From Clostridium zeae (GTDB lineage: Bacteria > Bacillota > Clostridia > Clostridiales > Clostridiaceae): 64,000 bases of DNA. A program made the position numbers and the translations under genes. Location: the NCBI RefSeq assembly GCF_017312485.1, contig NZ_BMBA01000002.1, positions 796,635-860,634 of the forward strand. Reading direction: 5' to 3'. Below, piece after piece: positions 11,130-21,078 of the stretch (position 1 is its first letter; each line of letters begins with the position of its first letter). Below the pieces are notes generated by a model. That model saw only the letters and a list, made by a program, of their open reading frames with translations, did no database searches and was not told the DNA's origin.

Positions 11130-12410
11130 CTATCTTTTTATTACAATCAAAGCATCTTTCTCGAAATTATGCATCTGAATTATTGTCTTTCCATCTGCAA
11201 TCTTAACATTTGGATTACATACATTCTTGTGTTCTAAATCAATAATCTTAATATCGTATCCAGATAAATCTTCGTCAACTTTTATATTTGTATTTATAGG
11301 CACATAGATAAACATCTCATCTAGATTTTTAGTGGCTGCCATTCTAATATCTTTAGTTGGATTCAAAACCTTATTTAGTGGAACAAGTTCATTAACACCA
11401 TACATTTCTAACATATATTTTAAATGCCCATAATCCCATGCTCCTGGATATTTTATTGCATCATTCCATGAATTAGGGCTATCAAAACCTTCTCCTAGCC
11501 CCATTCCAAATGACTTTCCGATCTTATGCCAGCTATAAATTCCATGAGCTCCATAGGTTATCCCCGCGCAAGCACCTGATAGTACGCTCATCCAAGCCGC
11601 ACGTCTTACATCAAACTGATAAAATCTTCCGTACATTTGTCTACTATATCCCATCTGCTCATAGCATGGTTCAGCATTAATTATTGGCTTAGCAGGATAT
11701 TTTGTATAGAAGCTTTCAGCAAGCAAGTATGGCATTGCTGGATTTTCAGCATTGTGTCCCGATTGATACATATAAAAATCAATAACATCAATAAATTCTT
11801 CTGGAATTACATCTAGTCTTCCCTTTATATGTAAGGTCTGTAATAGATCTGGAGCCTTTTTTCTCAAATCTTCAGCAGCCCTTAGATAGTATTTTTTAGT
11901 TTCCTCAGTATCTATATCAGTATCGCCACTGATTATATAAATCGGCTCTAAATCAGAAAAAGTCTCATGTACTTTTCCGATATATTTTTCTATGAATTCA
12001 TATGGCATTACATTGCTACTAAGCATCTTACTAGCCCAAGTATTTGGAACATAATTACACCAAAGCACTACAAGAGCTAAATCAAATCCCTTATCTTTAG
12101 CTATTTCACACATTAGTCTTGCATGCTTAAAATACTCTTCATTAAACTCTGTAAAATCAAATATTTTAGCTTTTTCATCTTTGTATGGCAGCGGAGAATA
12201 ATTAAGCTCTGTTCCACTGGCATCCCACTGAGGAAGAATATTTATTTGAATAACATTAAAGCCCTGATATTTTCTTAAATTCAAGTAATATTCCCATTCT
12301 TCAATAGTTATATTTGTAAATGCACTCCAGCATGTATCTGCTAAATAGAAAAAATCTTTTCCATCTTTCTTAAAGGTACGACTATTTTTTTCTACGGTTA
12401 TCTGCGGCAT
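11130..12410 (-). CDS. DUF4038 apiosidase-like glycoside hydrolase, cytoplasmic
   Basis: Protein of 426 residues with a TIM-barrel glycosidase sequence of the DUF4038 type (FFYLADTCWSAF near the start, IIDAEP-like segment PIINAEPCYE, ITYGAHGIYSW). Family GH140, which removes apiose from rhamnogalacturonan II, belongs to this group. There is no signal peptide, so it acts inside the cell, presumably on sugars brought in by a PTS. The ATG at 12410 has GAGGTGG 5 bases upstream; longer in-frame starts to 12464 lack such a site. Downstream of the isomerase and transketolase genes on the same strand. Assignment to GH140 itself is inference. Confidence 0.78.
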   Translation of the reverse strand: MPQITVEKNSRTFKKDGKDFFYLADTCWSAFTNITIEEWEYYLNLRKYQGFNVIQINILPQWDASGTELNYSPLPYKDEKAKIFDFTEFNEEYFKHARLMCEIAKDKGFDLALVVLWCNYVPNTWASKMLSSNVMPYEFIEKYIGKVHETFSDLEPIYIISGDTDIDTEETKKYYLRAAEDLRKKAPDLLQTLHIKGRLDVIPEEFIDVIDFYMYQSGHNAENPAMPYLLAESFYTKYPAKPIINAEPCYEQMGYSRQMYGRFYQFDVRRAAWMSVLSGACAGITYGAHGIYSWHKIGKSFGMGLGEGFDSPNSWNDAIKYPGAWDYGHLKYMLEMYGVNELVPLNKVLNPTKDIRMAATKNLDEMFIYVPINTNIKVDEDLSGYDIKIIDLEHKNVCNPNVKIADGKTIIQMHNFEKDALIVIKR

Positions 12411-12503
12411 ATTTTCCACCTCAAAATACATTTTTATTTTTATATTTATCTTCTTATTATACAATGTATTGATTTTTGTAGTCTCTTTATATAATTAATA
12501 GTT

Positions 12504-12660
12504 TCGAAATTCAAGTGTTACTACAGAGATGCTATATGAATGAGCTATTAGAATTAAATGATTTTCTAAAATGTAATAGCGTTAAGAAATTGTAGAAAAT
12601 CATATTAATTCTTTGCAAAATTCATTAAAGCATCATAGGAGAAGCACTTGAATTTCAGCA
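12504..12660. repeat. Intergenic hairpin repeat family A, copy 1
   Basis: Ends GAAATTCAAGTG (12506-12517) and CACTTGAATTTC (12645-12656) are inverted; an inner pair GATTTTCTA/TAGAAAATC forms a second stem. The segment GAGATGCTATATGA and GCTATTAGAATTAAA recurs almost unchanged in the copy at 40277-40360, and the end TCATTAAAGCATC matches copies at 16870 and 43879. It sits between the isomerase and glycosidase genes. Confidence 0.65.
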
Positions 12661-12683
12661 TTTACTTACATAGCTTTTATACC

Positions 12684-14108
12684 TTATTCGCCTCTAATCC
12701 AAGCCTTTACATCTTCTTCTACATCATCATAAAAATCTGGTTTTAAGGCTGGTATATACTTGCAAGCTTCATATACAGCAGGAAGTACATCCTTATGAAT
12801 ACCAGTACAATGATGAACATATGGTCCAGTTACTAACTTATCTTCAAGCTTTGCTAAGTTTTCAACTTCAACCCATAAATATGCGCCTTGAATGTATGGA
12901 CCTTCTACTCCTTTTGCATGACCAAGAAGCATAGAGTACTCCCCATTATCGCCATCAAATCTTAGAAGCGAAACATCTCCACCTTCAATTTCTGCAAAGG
13001 AAGCTCCATTACATCCACTTTCAAGAGCAAAAGGCACTTCAATCTTAGCTTTTTGTCCTTTTTTAGTTAAAGAAGGAGGGAAGCATCCACAATGTTGAAG
13101 AAGTTCTCCATTTCTATTTGTTGGATGAACTACTGTCCAATCTGCAAAGAATGTTGGAGCTTCTCCCATACCTGCTGCTTGAGATATTACAGATGTTATA
13201 GCACCATGTATATCAGTTTCACAAACTACTGGAATTCCTTCATCTGTCATTAGAGCATTGGCCATACATGGCATAATCTTAAGCTCATCTTGAAGTGCTG
13301 TCCAACATTGTATAGCAACTGCACTACAGCCAAATTCACTAGTTAGTTCACTGTAAGCCACCTTTAACGAAGCAACATTTTCAACAATTTCATCTGAAAC
13401 TGTAATATCTAATACCTGCTTCATATACTCTATTGTTGCCTGTACCTTTTCTTTTTCCTCAGCTTTTACTTTCTTAACCTTAGCCACAAATTCTGTCATT
13501 GAAATTGGATGTATTTGAACACCAAACTTTTCTAGTAATTCTCCTTCATTACACATCATAGTCCAGAAAGACGAAGGACGAGTAGATATTTGAAGAATTC
13601 TTAAGTTTCCAAGCTCTTTAACTACATTAGCTGCTGCTAAGAAGTTTCTAAGCCCTCTTTCAAAAGCTTCATCCTCTAAGCTTGCATTTGGTATATAAGT
13701 AAAAGGAACCTTAAAACGTCTTAGTATCTTTCCTGTTGCAAATAGTCCACATTGAGAGTCTCTTAGTCTTGTACCATTAGCAAGTGGTGCTTCATCACGA
13801 GGTCCCCAAAGTAAAACTGGAAGTTTAAGTTTTGAAGCGACTTTAGCAACTAAATCTTCTGAACCAAAATTACAGTGTGGGAAAAATAATGCATCTACTT
13901 TTTCACTTATAAATTTATCTACTACCTTTTGCACATGCTCTTCTGAAAACAATAAACCTTCTTCATTTATATCATCTATATTTACAAACTCTATATCTAG
14001 ATCTTTTAATTTTTCGCAAGTTAAATCTTTATATTTTATAGCATCATCCTTGCTAAATATGGATCTACGAGTTGATGCTACACCTAATTTTATTTTATAT
14101 TGTTTCAT
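12684..14108 (-). CDS. L-fucose/L-arabinose isomerase-fold protein, candidate apiose (or other aldose) isomerase
   Basis: Protein of 474 residues resembling the FucI/AraA isomerase superfamily: a Rossmann-like N-terminal half (LGVASTRR, VDALFFPHCNFG) and a metal-site-like region with CETDIHGA and several conserved Cys/His. Such enzymes convert an aldose to a ketose using a divalent metal. The ATG at 14108 follows GGGAGG. It is in line with transketolase, transaldolase, FGGY kinase and the split transketolase, so it is the obvious isomerase for that pathway. The sugar is not shown by sequence; D-apiose is inferred from context. Confidence 0.75.
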   Translation of the reverse strand: MKQYKIKLGVASTRRSIFSKDDAIKYKDLTCEKLKDLDIEFVNIDDINEEGLLFSEEHVQKVVDKFISEKVDALFFPHCNFGSEDLVAKVASKLKLPVLLWGPRDEAPLANGTRLRDSQCGLFATGKILRRFKVPFTYIPNASLEDEAFERGLRNFLAAANVVKELGNLRILQISTRPSSFWTMMCNEGELLEKFGVQIHPISMTEFVAKVKKVKAEEKEKVQATIEYMKQVLDITVSDEIVENVASLKVAYSELTSEFGCSAVAIQCWTALQDELKIMPCMANALMTDEGIPVVCETDIHGAITSVISQAAGMGEAPTFFADWTVVHPTNRNGELLQHCGCFPPSLTKKGQKAKIEVPFALESGCNGASFAEIEGGDVSLLRFDGDNGEYSMLLGHAKGVEGPYIQGAYLWVEVENLAKLEDKLVTGPYVHHCTGIHKDVLPAVYEACKYIPALKPDFYDDVEEDVKAWIRGE

Positions 14109-14183
14109 TGTTAATTCCTCCCGATTTTATTTAAATTATTTTTCTCAAAACCAATCATTTACCTTCAATCTATTAAATCCAAA

Positions 14184-16154
14184 TTACAGCTTTTTAAATC
14201 TTTTAACTATATTTTCTACTGTAAACCCATAATTCTTTATAACGGTTTCTGCTGGTGCTGATGCTCCAAATGTATCGATACCAACAACATCTTTAGCATA
14301 TTTATGCCATCCAAAGGTTGTTCCCATTTCTATAGCTAACTTTTTAGTAATTTCTTCAGGCAATACCTTATCCTTATACTCTTTTGATTGTTTTTCAAAT
14401 AATTCCATTGAAGGCATGCTTACAACGGAAACATATATATTTTCTTCTTCTAATACTTTTTTAGCTTCCATTGCTAAGTTAACCTCTGAACCTGTAGCAA
14501 TCAAGATTCCTTGGCACTGTTCTTTAGCCTCACTAACCACATATGCCCCTTTTTTCACTCCATCATAGCTCGTACCTTCCATAACTGTTACGTTTTGACG
14601 AGTCAGAGCTAGAGCTGTAGGATGATCCTTTACCTCAACTGCTATTCTCCAAGCTGCTGCTGTTTCAACTGCATCTGCCGGTCTAAACATCACCATATTA
14701 GGTAGAGACCTAAACATTGCTAATTGCTCAATAGGTTCATGGGTTGGTCCATCTTCTCCTACCGCTATGGAATCATGAGTAAATACATAAGTCACAGGCA
14801 ATCCCATGATTGCAGCCATACGTACAGCTGGTTTTAAGTAATCTGAGAACACAAAGAAAGTTGCTCCATACACTTTTACTCCACCATGAAGTGCCATACC
14901 ATTTAGCATTGATGCCATGGCAAATTCACGTACACCAAAGTAAATATTTCTTCCAAAGTTCTTTTCAACAACAAATTTTTCTTCATTCTTGATTAGAGTC
15001 TTATTTGAACCAGATAAATCTGCAGATCCTCCAATAAAGTAAGGAATTGCCTTTGCTATAGCATTAATGGCTTCATTATTTGTATTTCTTGTAGCATCGC
15101 TGTGTCCAACCTCATAACTAGGCATAACATCAGATAATTCCACAGTTAATTCTCCATTTATAGCTTTTTCTAACTCTAAAGCTTCCTTAGGGTAAGCTTC
15201 TTTATATTTATGGAACAACGCATTCCACTGATCTTCTTCTTTTTGTCCTGGAACTTGGATTTTATTTTCATAATCTGCATAAACTTCTTCTGGAATATTG
15301 AACGGTTTATGTTCCCAACCATATACTTTTTTTGCATATTCTCCATCTTCAATTCCAAGAGGAGCTCCATGAACTGAATTCTTTCCTTGATTCTTTGATC
15401 CAAATCCAATAATGGTCTTAACTTCTATTAATGATGGTTTGTTTATTTCCTTTTTAGCATTTTTTATTGCCTTAGATATAGTTTTAATATCATTACCATC
15501 TTCAACCTTTTGTACATGCCATCCATAAGCCTCATAACGTTTCAAAACGTCTTCACCAAAAGAGTCGCTGGTTTTTCCATCTAAACAAATATCATTAGAA
15601 TCATATAAAACTACTAATTTTCCAAGACCTAAATGTCCAGCTAAAGAAGATGCTTCACTAGTTACGCCTTCCATTAAATCTCCATCACCACAAATAACAT
15701 ACTGATAATGATCTACTATATTGAAATTTTCTTTATTATATTTCGCTGCCAAAAACTTTTCAGCCATAGCCATACCAACAGCCATCGAAATTCCTTGTCC
15801 AAGTGGTCCGCTAGTTGCATCTACTCCATCCGTATGTTTGTATTCAGGATGTCCTGGAGTTCTACTTCCCCACTGACGAAAGTTCTTTAAATCTTCCATG
15901 GTCACCTTATATCCTGATAGATGAAGCAGTGAATATAGAAGTGCTGAACCATGCCCTGCAGCTAAAACAAACCTGTCACGGTTAAACCAACTACTATTTT
16001 TAGGATTAATCTTCATGTGCTCTGTCCATAAGGAATAAGCCATAGGAGCTGCTCCAAGCACTACTCCCGGATGGCCTGAATTAGCCTTATTTATAGCATC
16101 AATGCCAAGTACTCTTATACTATCTATAGATAATTGTTCAATACCTTTACTCAC
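14184..16154 (-). CDS. tkt: Transketolase (full length)
   Basis: Thiamine-diphosphate enzyme of the pentose phosphate pathway, 656 residues, normal length. The N-terminal TPP domain contains [12 protein letters not shown], the GDGDLMEG motif and downstream Asn; the pyrimidine domain has the catalytic Glu in YFGVREFAM and [17 protein letters not shown] residues ([13 protein letters not shown]); the C-terminal domain follows. Placed 15 bases after the transaldolase gene, hence one operon. It would turn xylulose 5-phosphate from the upstream pathway into glycolytic intermediates. An extra copy dedicated to the locus is likely. Confidence 0.93.
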   Translation of the reverse strand: MSKGIEQLSIDSIRVLGIDAINKANSGHPGVVLGAAPMAYSLWTEHMKINPKNSSWFNRDRFVLAAGHGSALLYSLLHLSGYKVTMEDLKNFRQWGSRTPGHPEYKHTDGVDATSGPLGQGISMAVGMAMAEKFLAAKYNKENFNIVDHYQYVICGDGDLMEGVTSEASSLAGHLGLGKLVVLYDSNDICLDGKTSDSFGEDVLKRYEAYGWHVQKVEDGNDIKTISKAIKNAKKEINKPSLIEVKTIIGFGSKNQGKNSVHGAPLGIEDGEYAKKVYGWEHKPFNIPEEVYADYENKIQVPGQKEEDQWNALFHKYKEAYPKEALELEKAINGELTVELSDVMPSYEVGHSDATRNTNNEAINAIAKAIPYFIGGSADLSGSNKTLIKNEEKFVVEKNFGRNIYFGVREFAMASMLNGMALHGGVKVYGATFFVFSDYLKPAVRMAAIMGLPVTYVFTHDSIAVGEDGPTHEPIEQLAMFRSLPNMVMFRPADAVETAAAWRIAVEVKDHPTALALTRQNVTVMEGTSYDGVKKGAYVVSEAKEQCQGILIATGSEVNLAMEAKKVLEEENIYVSVVSMPSMELFEKQSKEYKDKVLPEEITKKLAIEMGTTFGWHKYAKDVVGIDTFGASAPAETVIKNYGFTVENIVKRFKKL

Positions 16155-16169
16155 TTTCTCACCTCTTTT

Positions 16170-16817
16170 CTATTTTCCAAAAGCTTTTGCCCAATCTGCT
16201 TTAAACTTTTCCAATCCTTGATCTGTTAATGGATGTTTTAACATCTGAACTACAAGTTCATATGGAACTGTTGCTATGTCAGCTCCAGCTTTTGCAGCTT
16301 CGATTACATGTATCGGATTTCTTACGCTTGCAGCTATTATCTTAGTTTCTATACCATGGATATCAAAAATTTCTGCTATGTCTCTTACTAAATCCATTCC
16401 TATCATTGATATATCATCTATTCTTCCAAGAAACGGACTTACATAAGTTGCCCCTGCATTAGCTGCAAGTAAAGCTTGAGTTGAGGAAAATATTAGAGTT
16501 ACATTAGTTTTAATACCTTCCTCAGCCAAAACCTTTGTAGCCTTTAAACCTTCTGCTGTCATAGGAATTTTAACTATCATATTCTTATGAATCTTAGCGA
16601 TTTCTCTTCCTTCTTTAATCATTCCTTCAGCATCTTCGCTTATAACCTCTCCACTTATAGGTCCATCAACTATCTCAGTTATTTCCTTAATTACTTCATT
16701 AAAGTCTCTACCTTCTTTTGCTATAAGCGAAGGATTAGTTGTCACCCCACATATTACCCCCATCTTATTTGCTTCTTTTATATAATCAACATTTGCTGTA
16801 TCTAAGAAAAACTTCAT
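16170..16817 (-). CDS. Transaldolase, small FSA/TalC type
   Basis: Protein of 215 residues, typical of the short transaldolase / fructose-6-phosphate aldolase subfamily. The sequence starts [16 protein letters not shown] and has [13 protein letters not shown], the Schiff-base lysine in MIVKIPMT near residue 83-85, and [11 protein letters not shown] near the C-terminus. Interconverts pentose phosphate pathway sugars in the cytoplasm. Lies between the FGGY kinase and the full transketolase on one strand, giving a complete non-oxidative branch at this locus. Whether transaldolase or FSA activity dominates cannot be told. Confidence 0.9.
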   Translation of the reverse strand: MKFFLDTANVDYIKEANKMGVICGVTTNPSLIAKEGRDFNEVIKEITEIVDGPISGEVISEDAEGMIKEGREIAKIHKNMIVKIPMTAEGLKATKVLAEEGIKTNVTLIFSSTQALLAANAGATYVSPFLGRIDDISMIGMDLVRDIAEIFDIHGIETKIIAASVRNPIHVIEAAKAGADIATVPYELVVQMLKHPLTDQGLEKFKADWAKAFGK

Positions 16818-16869
16818 CCTTAATTCCCCCTCTAGTCATTTCTTCTTTCAGGCTACATTTAATATTTTT

Positions 16870-16933
16870 TTGAAATTAATTTGTCACTACGAAGTTCATC
16901 AAAGCATCGGATGTAGTGGCAAATTAATTTCAA
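16870..16933. repeat. Intergenic hairpin repeat family A, copy 2
   Basis: Arms 16870-16890 and 16913-16933 match in 20 of 21 positions around a 22-base loop. Outer ends TTGAAATTAA and TTAATTTCAA recur at 40277 and 40360, and the segment TCATCAAAGCATCGGA recurs (inverted) at 43895-43920. It sits between kinase and transaldolase genes. Confidence 0.7.
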
Positions 16934-16941
16934 CACACCAT

Positions 16942-18441
16942 TTATTTATTTAGGTCAGTTAAATACAAAACACTCTTAATTGCGTTCTGCCAGCCTTTAT
17001 AAAGCTTAGCTCTCTCTTCTTCTTGTATTTTGCTTTCGTAAGTTTCTGTTTTGTTAGGTAATTTCTTTACTTCCTCCATACTAGTCCACATATTTAGACC
17101 AAGACCACCTAGTAGCGCAGCTCCTACAGAAGATAATTCTTCATTTAGATTTTTTTCTATCTTACAATTTAATAAATCTGCTAAAAATTGATTGTAGATT
17201 TTATTAGTAGTTACTCCGCCATCTATATTCAAATTACTTACTTTGATCTTTGCTTCATTTTCTATTACATCTAAGGCGTCTTTCACTTGATAAGCTATAC
17301 TTTCTAGCGCTGCCCTCATTATATGTTTTTTTGTAGCATTTCTTGAGAGTCCTACTATAGAAGCTTTTGCTTCAGCTTCCCAATAAGGTATTCCAAGACC
17401 TAAAAACGCTGGCACTAAATACACTCCCTCATTATCTTTAACCTCAGTAACCGCCTTATTGAACTCTTCAAAATCAGTGAATAACCCAAGCTCATCTCTG
17501 ATCCAGTTTATAGTGTCACCACTGGAATTTATAATCCCTTCAATTCCATAATTAATGCCATTCTTACTTACATAAGCTATTGTTGATACTATTCCATTTT
17601 TAGACGGAATATAATTTTCTCCAACATTAACCATGATTGAATTACCTGTTCCAAAGGTTGATTTTGCCATTCCAACTTCAAAACAACGTTGCCCAAACAG
17701 TGCTCCTTGTGAATCACCAATCACTCCACATATTTTTAATGATTTATTTAGCTGTCCTTGTAGATCTGTCTCTCCAAAGATTTCATCTGACGGATAGATT
17801 TCAGGCAACATATTATTCGGAATATTAAATACCTTAAGCAGATCGTCATCCCATTTTAAGGTCTTAATGTTAAGTAGAAGAGTTCTACTTGCATTAGTAA
17901 AATCGGTTACATGACACTTGCCATTAGTAAGCTTCCATACAAGCCAAGTATCAATAGTTCCAAGAAGCAATTGACCTTCCTCTGCTTTTAGTCTTGCACC
18001 TTCAACATTATCTAATATCCATTTAATCTTTGTTCCAGAGAAATACGGGTCTAGTCTAAGACCTGTTTTCTCTGTCACCATATCTTCATATTCTTTTAAT
18101 TCACTACAAATATCACTGGTTCTTCTACACTGCCACACTATGGCGTTGTATACCGGAAGTCCTGTATTCTTATCCCATACAACCACAGTTTCTCTCTGAT
18201 TTGTAATGGATAACCCGATAATTTGCTCTTCCTCTATTTTATTTTCAGAAAGCACTTTCTCTATTACATGTTTCACATTTTCATATATTTCAATTGAATT
18301 ATGTTCAACCCACCCTTGAGCAGGATATATCTGTTCATGTTTTTTGCTAGCTTTATATCTAACAAAAGCTTTATCATCTATAAGTAAAGCTTTTGTAGCT
18401 GATGTACTTTGGTCAATAGTTAATATAAACTTTTCCTTCAT
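16942..18441 (-). CDS. FGGY-family sugar kinase, glycerol-kinase-like; candidate apulose kinase
   Basis: ATP-dependent kinase of 499 residues. The phosphate-1 motif is at the start (LTIDQSTSATKALLID), followed by ITNQRET, WQCRRTSDIC, GTIDTWLVWKLT, GTGNSIMVN and the C-terminal adenosine motif (NIDGGVTTNKIYNQFLAD). It resembles glycerol kinase, but there is no glycerol gene nearby; instead it is directly downstream of a two-subunit transketolase. In the described D-apiose pathway an FGGY kinase phosphorylates D-apulose before such a transketolase. The ATG at 18441 lies 17 bases after the transketolase subunit. Confidence 0.8.
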   Translation of the reverse strand: MKEKFILTIDQSTSATKALLIDDKAFVRYKASKKHEQIYPAQGWVEHNSIEIYENVKHVIEKVLSENKIEEEQIIGLSITNQRETVVVWDKNTGLPVYNAIVWQCRRTSDICSELKEYEDMVTEKTGLRLDPYFSGTKIKWILDNVEGARLKAEEGQLLLGTIDTWLVWKLTNGKCHVTDFTNASRTLLLNIKTLKWDDDLLKVFNIPNNMLPEIYPSDEIFGETDLQGQLNKSLKICGVIGDSQGALFGQRCFEVGMAKSTFGTGNSIMVNVGENYIPSKNGIVSTIAYVSKNGINYGIEGIINSSGDTINWIRDELGLFTDFEEFNKAVTEVKDNEGVYLVPAFLGLGIPYWEAEAKASIVGLSRNATKKHIMRAALESIAYQVKDALDVIENEAKIKVSNLNIDGGVTTNKIYNQFLADLLNCKIEKNLNEELSSVGAALLGGLGLNMWTSMEEVKKLPNKTETYESKIQEEERAKLYKGWQNAIKSVLYLTDLNK

Positions 18442-18458
18442 AATCTCATACCATTCTC

Positions 18459-19391
18459 TTACTTAAGAATTTCTTCTGATACTTTTACTAAGTTTTCTGC
18501 TGTTAAGCCATAATAATTAAATACTTCTTTTGTATTTCCAGTTATAGGTGCTTCATCAGCTATAGCTAGTATTTTCATCTTTGTTGGTTCATTTTGACAA
18601 ACCACTTCTGATACTGCGGCTCCAAGACCACCATGAACACTATGTTCTTCTATTGTGATAATTCCCTTTGTTTCTTTAGCTGATTTTATTATTGCTTCTT
18701 CATCTAAAGGCTTTATAGTGTGCATGTTTAAAACTCTACATCCTATACCTTTTGCTTCTAGTTCCTTACTTGCATCAACTGCCGCTTTTACAGTTTCACC
18801 TGTAGCAATTATGGTAATATCATTACCTTCATGAAGCAGGTTTGCTTTTCCGATTTTGAACTCAAAATTTTCATTTTCATAAATATCTTCCACTGGATTA
18901 CGTCCAATACGGATGTATGCTGGTTTATCGTAGCTTTGAAGTGCCTCAATCATCTTTTTAGTTTCAAATCTATCTGCAGGAAGTAATACTGCAATATCCG
19001 GAATAGCTCTTATAACTGCTATATCTTGAAGCGAATGATGTGTCATACCTAAGGCTCCATAACTTACTCCGCCACTTATTCCAATTAACTTAACATTAGT
19101 TTTTGAATAAGCCACATCAACCTTTATCTGCTCTACACTTCTCATTGACAAGAAACAAGCTGGTGATGCAACATAAGGTTTCTTACCACAAGTTGCAAGT
19201 CCCGCTGCAATTCCAACAGAATCTTGTTCTGCTATACCCACTTCAACAAATTGTTCTGGATATTCATTTGCAAAACTACCCATGGATGCTGAACCTCTAG
19301 AATCACAAGTTAAGACCATAATATCTTTATCTTCTTTAGCTAACTCCATCAAAGTATCACATATAACTTGACGATTAGAAATCTTATTCAT
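18459..19391 (-). CDS. Transketolase, C-terminal subunit (candidate apulose-4-phosphate transketolase subunit B)
   Basis: Protein of 310 residues covering the pyrimidine-binding and C-terminal domains of transketolase: VEVGIAEQDSVGIAAGLA carries the catalytic glutamate, GALGMTHHSLQD and RFETKKM follow, and the end domain has IITIEEHSVHGGLG. It overlaps the N-terminal subunit gene by 8 bases, so the two are co-translated and form one enzyme. Two-subunit transketolases next to FGGY kinases carry out the apulose 4-phosphate step in D-apiose use; other donors remain possible. Confidence 0.85.
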   Translation of the reverse strand: MNKISNRQVICDTLMELAKEDKDIMVLTCDSRGSASMGSFANEYPEQFVEVGIAEQDSVGIAAGLATCGKKPYVASPACFLSMRSVEQIKVDVAYSKTNVKLIGISGGVSYGALGMTHHSLQDIAVIRAIPDIAVLLPADRFETKKMIEALQSYDKPAYIRIGRNPVEDIYENENFEFKIGKANLLHEGNDITIIATGETVKAAVDASKELEAKGIGCRVLNMHTIKPLDEEAIIKSAKETKGIITIEEHSVHGGLGAAVSEVVCQNEPTKMKILAIADEAPITGNTKEVFNYYGLTAENLVKVSEEILK

Positions 19392-20214
19392 TATCCTTCA
19401 CTCCTTCTAACTCTTTGATAGCTTGGTTATATTCTTCCTTTGTTAAAACTCCATGGTGCCACTTAGCCACATTTTCCATGAAGGAAATTCCTTTTCCTTT
19501 CACAGTATTTGCAATAACCATGGTAGGCTTTCCTTCTTTAGCTGGAATATTATTAAATACCTTTAATAATTGTTCAATATCGTTTCCATCAACTTCTACT
19601 ACTTCCCAACCGAAACTTGCCCACTTTTCACTTAATTTATCTAAAGCCATAACCTCTTCAGTAGTTCCTGATATTTGAAGTCCATTTCTATCTATTATCC
19701 CTACAAGGTTGTCTAATTTATAGTTAGCTGCCGCCATAGCACCTTCCCAAATTGAACCTTCTGCTTGTTCTCCATCACCCATTAACGTGAATACTCTATA
19801 TTTTTTATTGTCACGCTTTCCAGCTAGAGCCATTCCAACTGCTACAGGCACCCCATGTCCAAGAGATCCAGTATTTATTTCAACTCCATTATTCTTATTA
19901 TTAGGATGTCCGATAAGCGTTGATCCATATTGGCTATAAGTTTTTAACTTTTCCTTATCAAAAAATCCTTTATCAGCTAATATACAATAAAGTAATTCTG
20001 CAATATGTCCTTTACTTAATATAAATCTATCTCTATCTGGATCCTTACTATTTTGTGGATCAATATTTAAAACATTATAATAAAGTGTTGTTAAAATATC
20101 TGTACTTGATAAAGATCCTCCCACATGACCCGCTTTAGATCTATAAACAACCTCTATAACATCTTTTCTTATTTGATTAGCTTTACTTTTTAGATCTTTC
20201 ACTATCAGTTCCAT
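19384..20214 (-). CDS. Transketolase, N-terminal subunit (candidate apulose-4-phosphate transketolase subunit A)
   Basis: Protein of 276 residues with the TPP-binding half of transketolase: GHVGGSLSSTDIL, DRDRFILSKGHI, GSLGHGVPVAVGMA and the motif GDGEQAEG ending at Asn in IIDRNGL. The ATG at 20214 has GGAGG 6-7 bases upstream. First gene of the run 20214 to 11130 (split transketolase, kinase, transaldolase, transketolase, isomerase, glycosidase). The upstream 280 bases contain several ACTAAAT-type palindromes, suggesting LacI control separate from the upstream PTS operon. Confidence 0.85.
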   Translation of the reverse strand: MELIVKDLKSKANQIRKDVIEVVYRSKAGHVGGSLSSTDILTTLYYNVLNIDPQNSKDPDRDRFILSKGHIAELLYCILADKGFFDKEKLKTYSQYGSTLIGHPNNKNNGVEINTGSLGHGVPVAVGMALAGKRDNKKYRVFTLMGDGEQAEGSIWEGAMAAANYKLDNLVGIIDRNGLQISGTTEEVMALDKLSEKWASFGWEVVEVDGNDIEQLLKVFNNIPAKEGKPTMVIANTVKGKGISFMENVAKWHHGVLTKEEYNQAIKELEGVKDNE

Positions 20215-20494
20215 AGATAACCTCCATCATCTAATTATATTTAGTTATTTTTAGCTAAATTTACTTTCTAGAATATTCTATCCTGTAATTTCATTGTATC
20301 ATCAAAGTTTTATTTAGTAAATATTTATACAAAATTATATAAATATTTATAAAAATATCATTTCCCAATAGATTTATTTAGATAAAACCTATAAAAATCA
20401 ATTTTTAGACGCAAAACGGAAGAATGTTTTTATATAACTAATTAATTTATATTAAAACAAACTAAATTTATAACTAAATATTTATTTTTCGATT
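20215..20494. promoter_or_regulatory. Promoter region with a cluster of LacI-type motifs
   Basis: ATTTAG...CTAAAT inverted halves at 20239-20260, the odd palindrome TATTTAGTAAATA at 20311-20323, and ACTAAATTTAT plus ACTAAATATTTATT at 20461-20486. The last is identical to 10961-10974. Very AT-rich. It likely drives the transketolase operon under LacI control. Confidence 0.5.
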
Positions 20495-20926
20495 TTATTT
20501 GATAACGCCTTTTTTTATAATAAGGCAGCCATATAACTTTCTTTCTGTAGTAGCTACTATTGCATATGCATTTCTTGCTTTCTCATAGAAATCGAATCTT
20601 TCCACATATTCAACAGCTTTTTCTCTTCTATCGTCATATTTACATACTATATTCTTAATATCATCCTGTATTTCAGTAACCGCATCATCTCCTGGAACAA
20701 GTTCCATAAGTGATACAGGACACTCTACGTATTCATCTAGAGGAAAAAGCTTAAGTATAGCATCAAGAACATCAACACTTCCATGTCCATCACATCTAAT
20801 TAATCTTTTTGCATTACTTGCAGCCGGGAAATTGCAATCTCCAATTACTAAATCATCCCCATGCCCCATCTCATGCAATATTTTTAAAAGTTCTGGCGAA
20901 ATTAAATCTGGTATACCTTTTAACAT
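20495..20926 (-). CDS. RbsD/FucU-family sugar mutarotase, FucU-like
   Basis: Protein of 143 residues, normal for the family. It has ISPELLKILHEMGHGD with the conserved histidine near residue 22, DCNFPAAS, and the FucU-like C-terminal pattern FYEKARNAYAIVATTE. Such enzymes speed exchange between sugar anomers in the cytoplasm so the isomerase receives the right form. The ATG at 20926 follows AAGGAG. It lies at the end of the PTS operon and just before the split transketolase genes. FucU acts on fucose; here it may serve apiose or another furanose-forming sugar, which is inference. Confidence 0.85.
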   Translation of the reverse strand: MLKGIPDLISPELLKILHEMGHGDDLVIGDCNFPAASNAKRLIRCDGHGSVDVLDAILKLFPLDEYVECPVSLMELVPGDDAVTEIQDDIKNIVCKYDDRREKAVEYVERFDFYEKARNAYAIVATTERKLYGCLIIKKGVIK

Positions 20927-20970
20927 AAGATCTTCTCCTTAATGTAATATTATTGGGTAACTTTTTAGAT

Positions 20971-21012
20971 ATAGTTATAAGAGTGAGCATAGCGCACCAC
21001 TCTTACAACTAT
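20971..21012. other. Stem-loop between EIIC and the mutarotase gene
   Basis: ATAGTTATAAGAGTG (20971-20985) pairs with CACTCTTACAACTAT (20998-21012), 14 of 15 positions. There is no T-run after it on the minus strand, so it may be a processing or stability element, not a full terminator. Confidence 0.5.
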
Positions 21013-21078
21013 TTGCATATATTTATATACCCCAAGTACTAGCAGATAACATATCCTTCTCTAAGTTAAATAAATATA

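Noticed and set aside
16942..18441. Glycerol kinase for glycerol catabolism
   Set aside because: Sequence is glycerol-kinase-like, but no glycerol facilitator or glycerol-3-phosphate dehydrogenase is present and it sits in a run of pentose-type enzymes.
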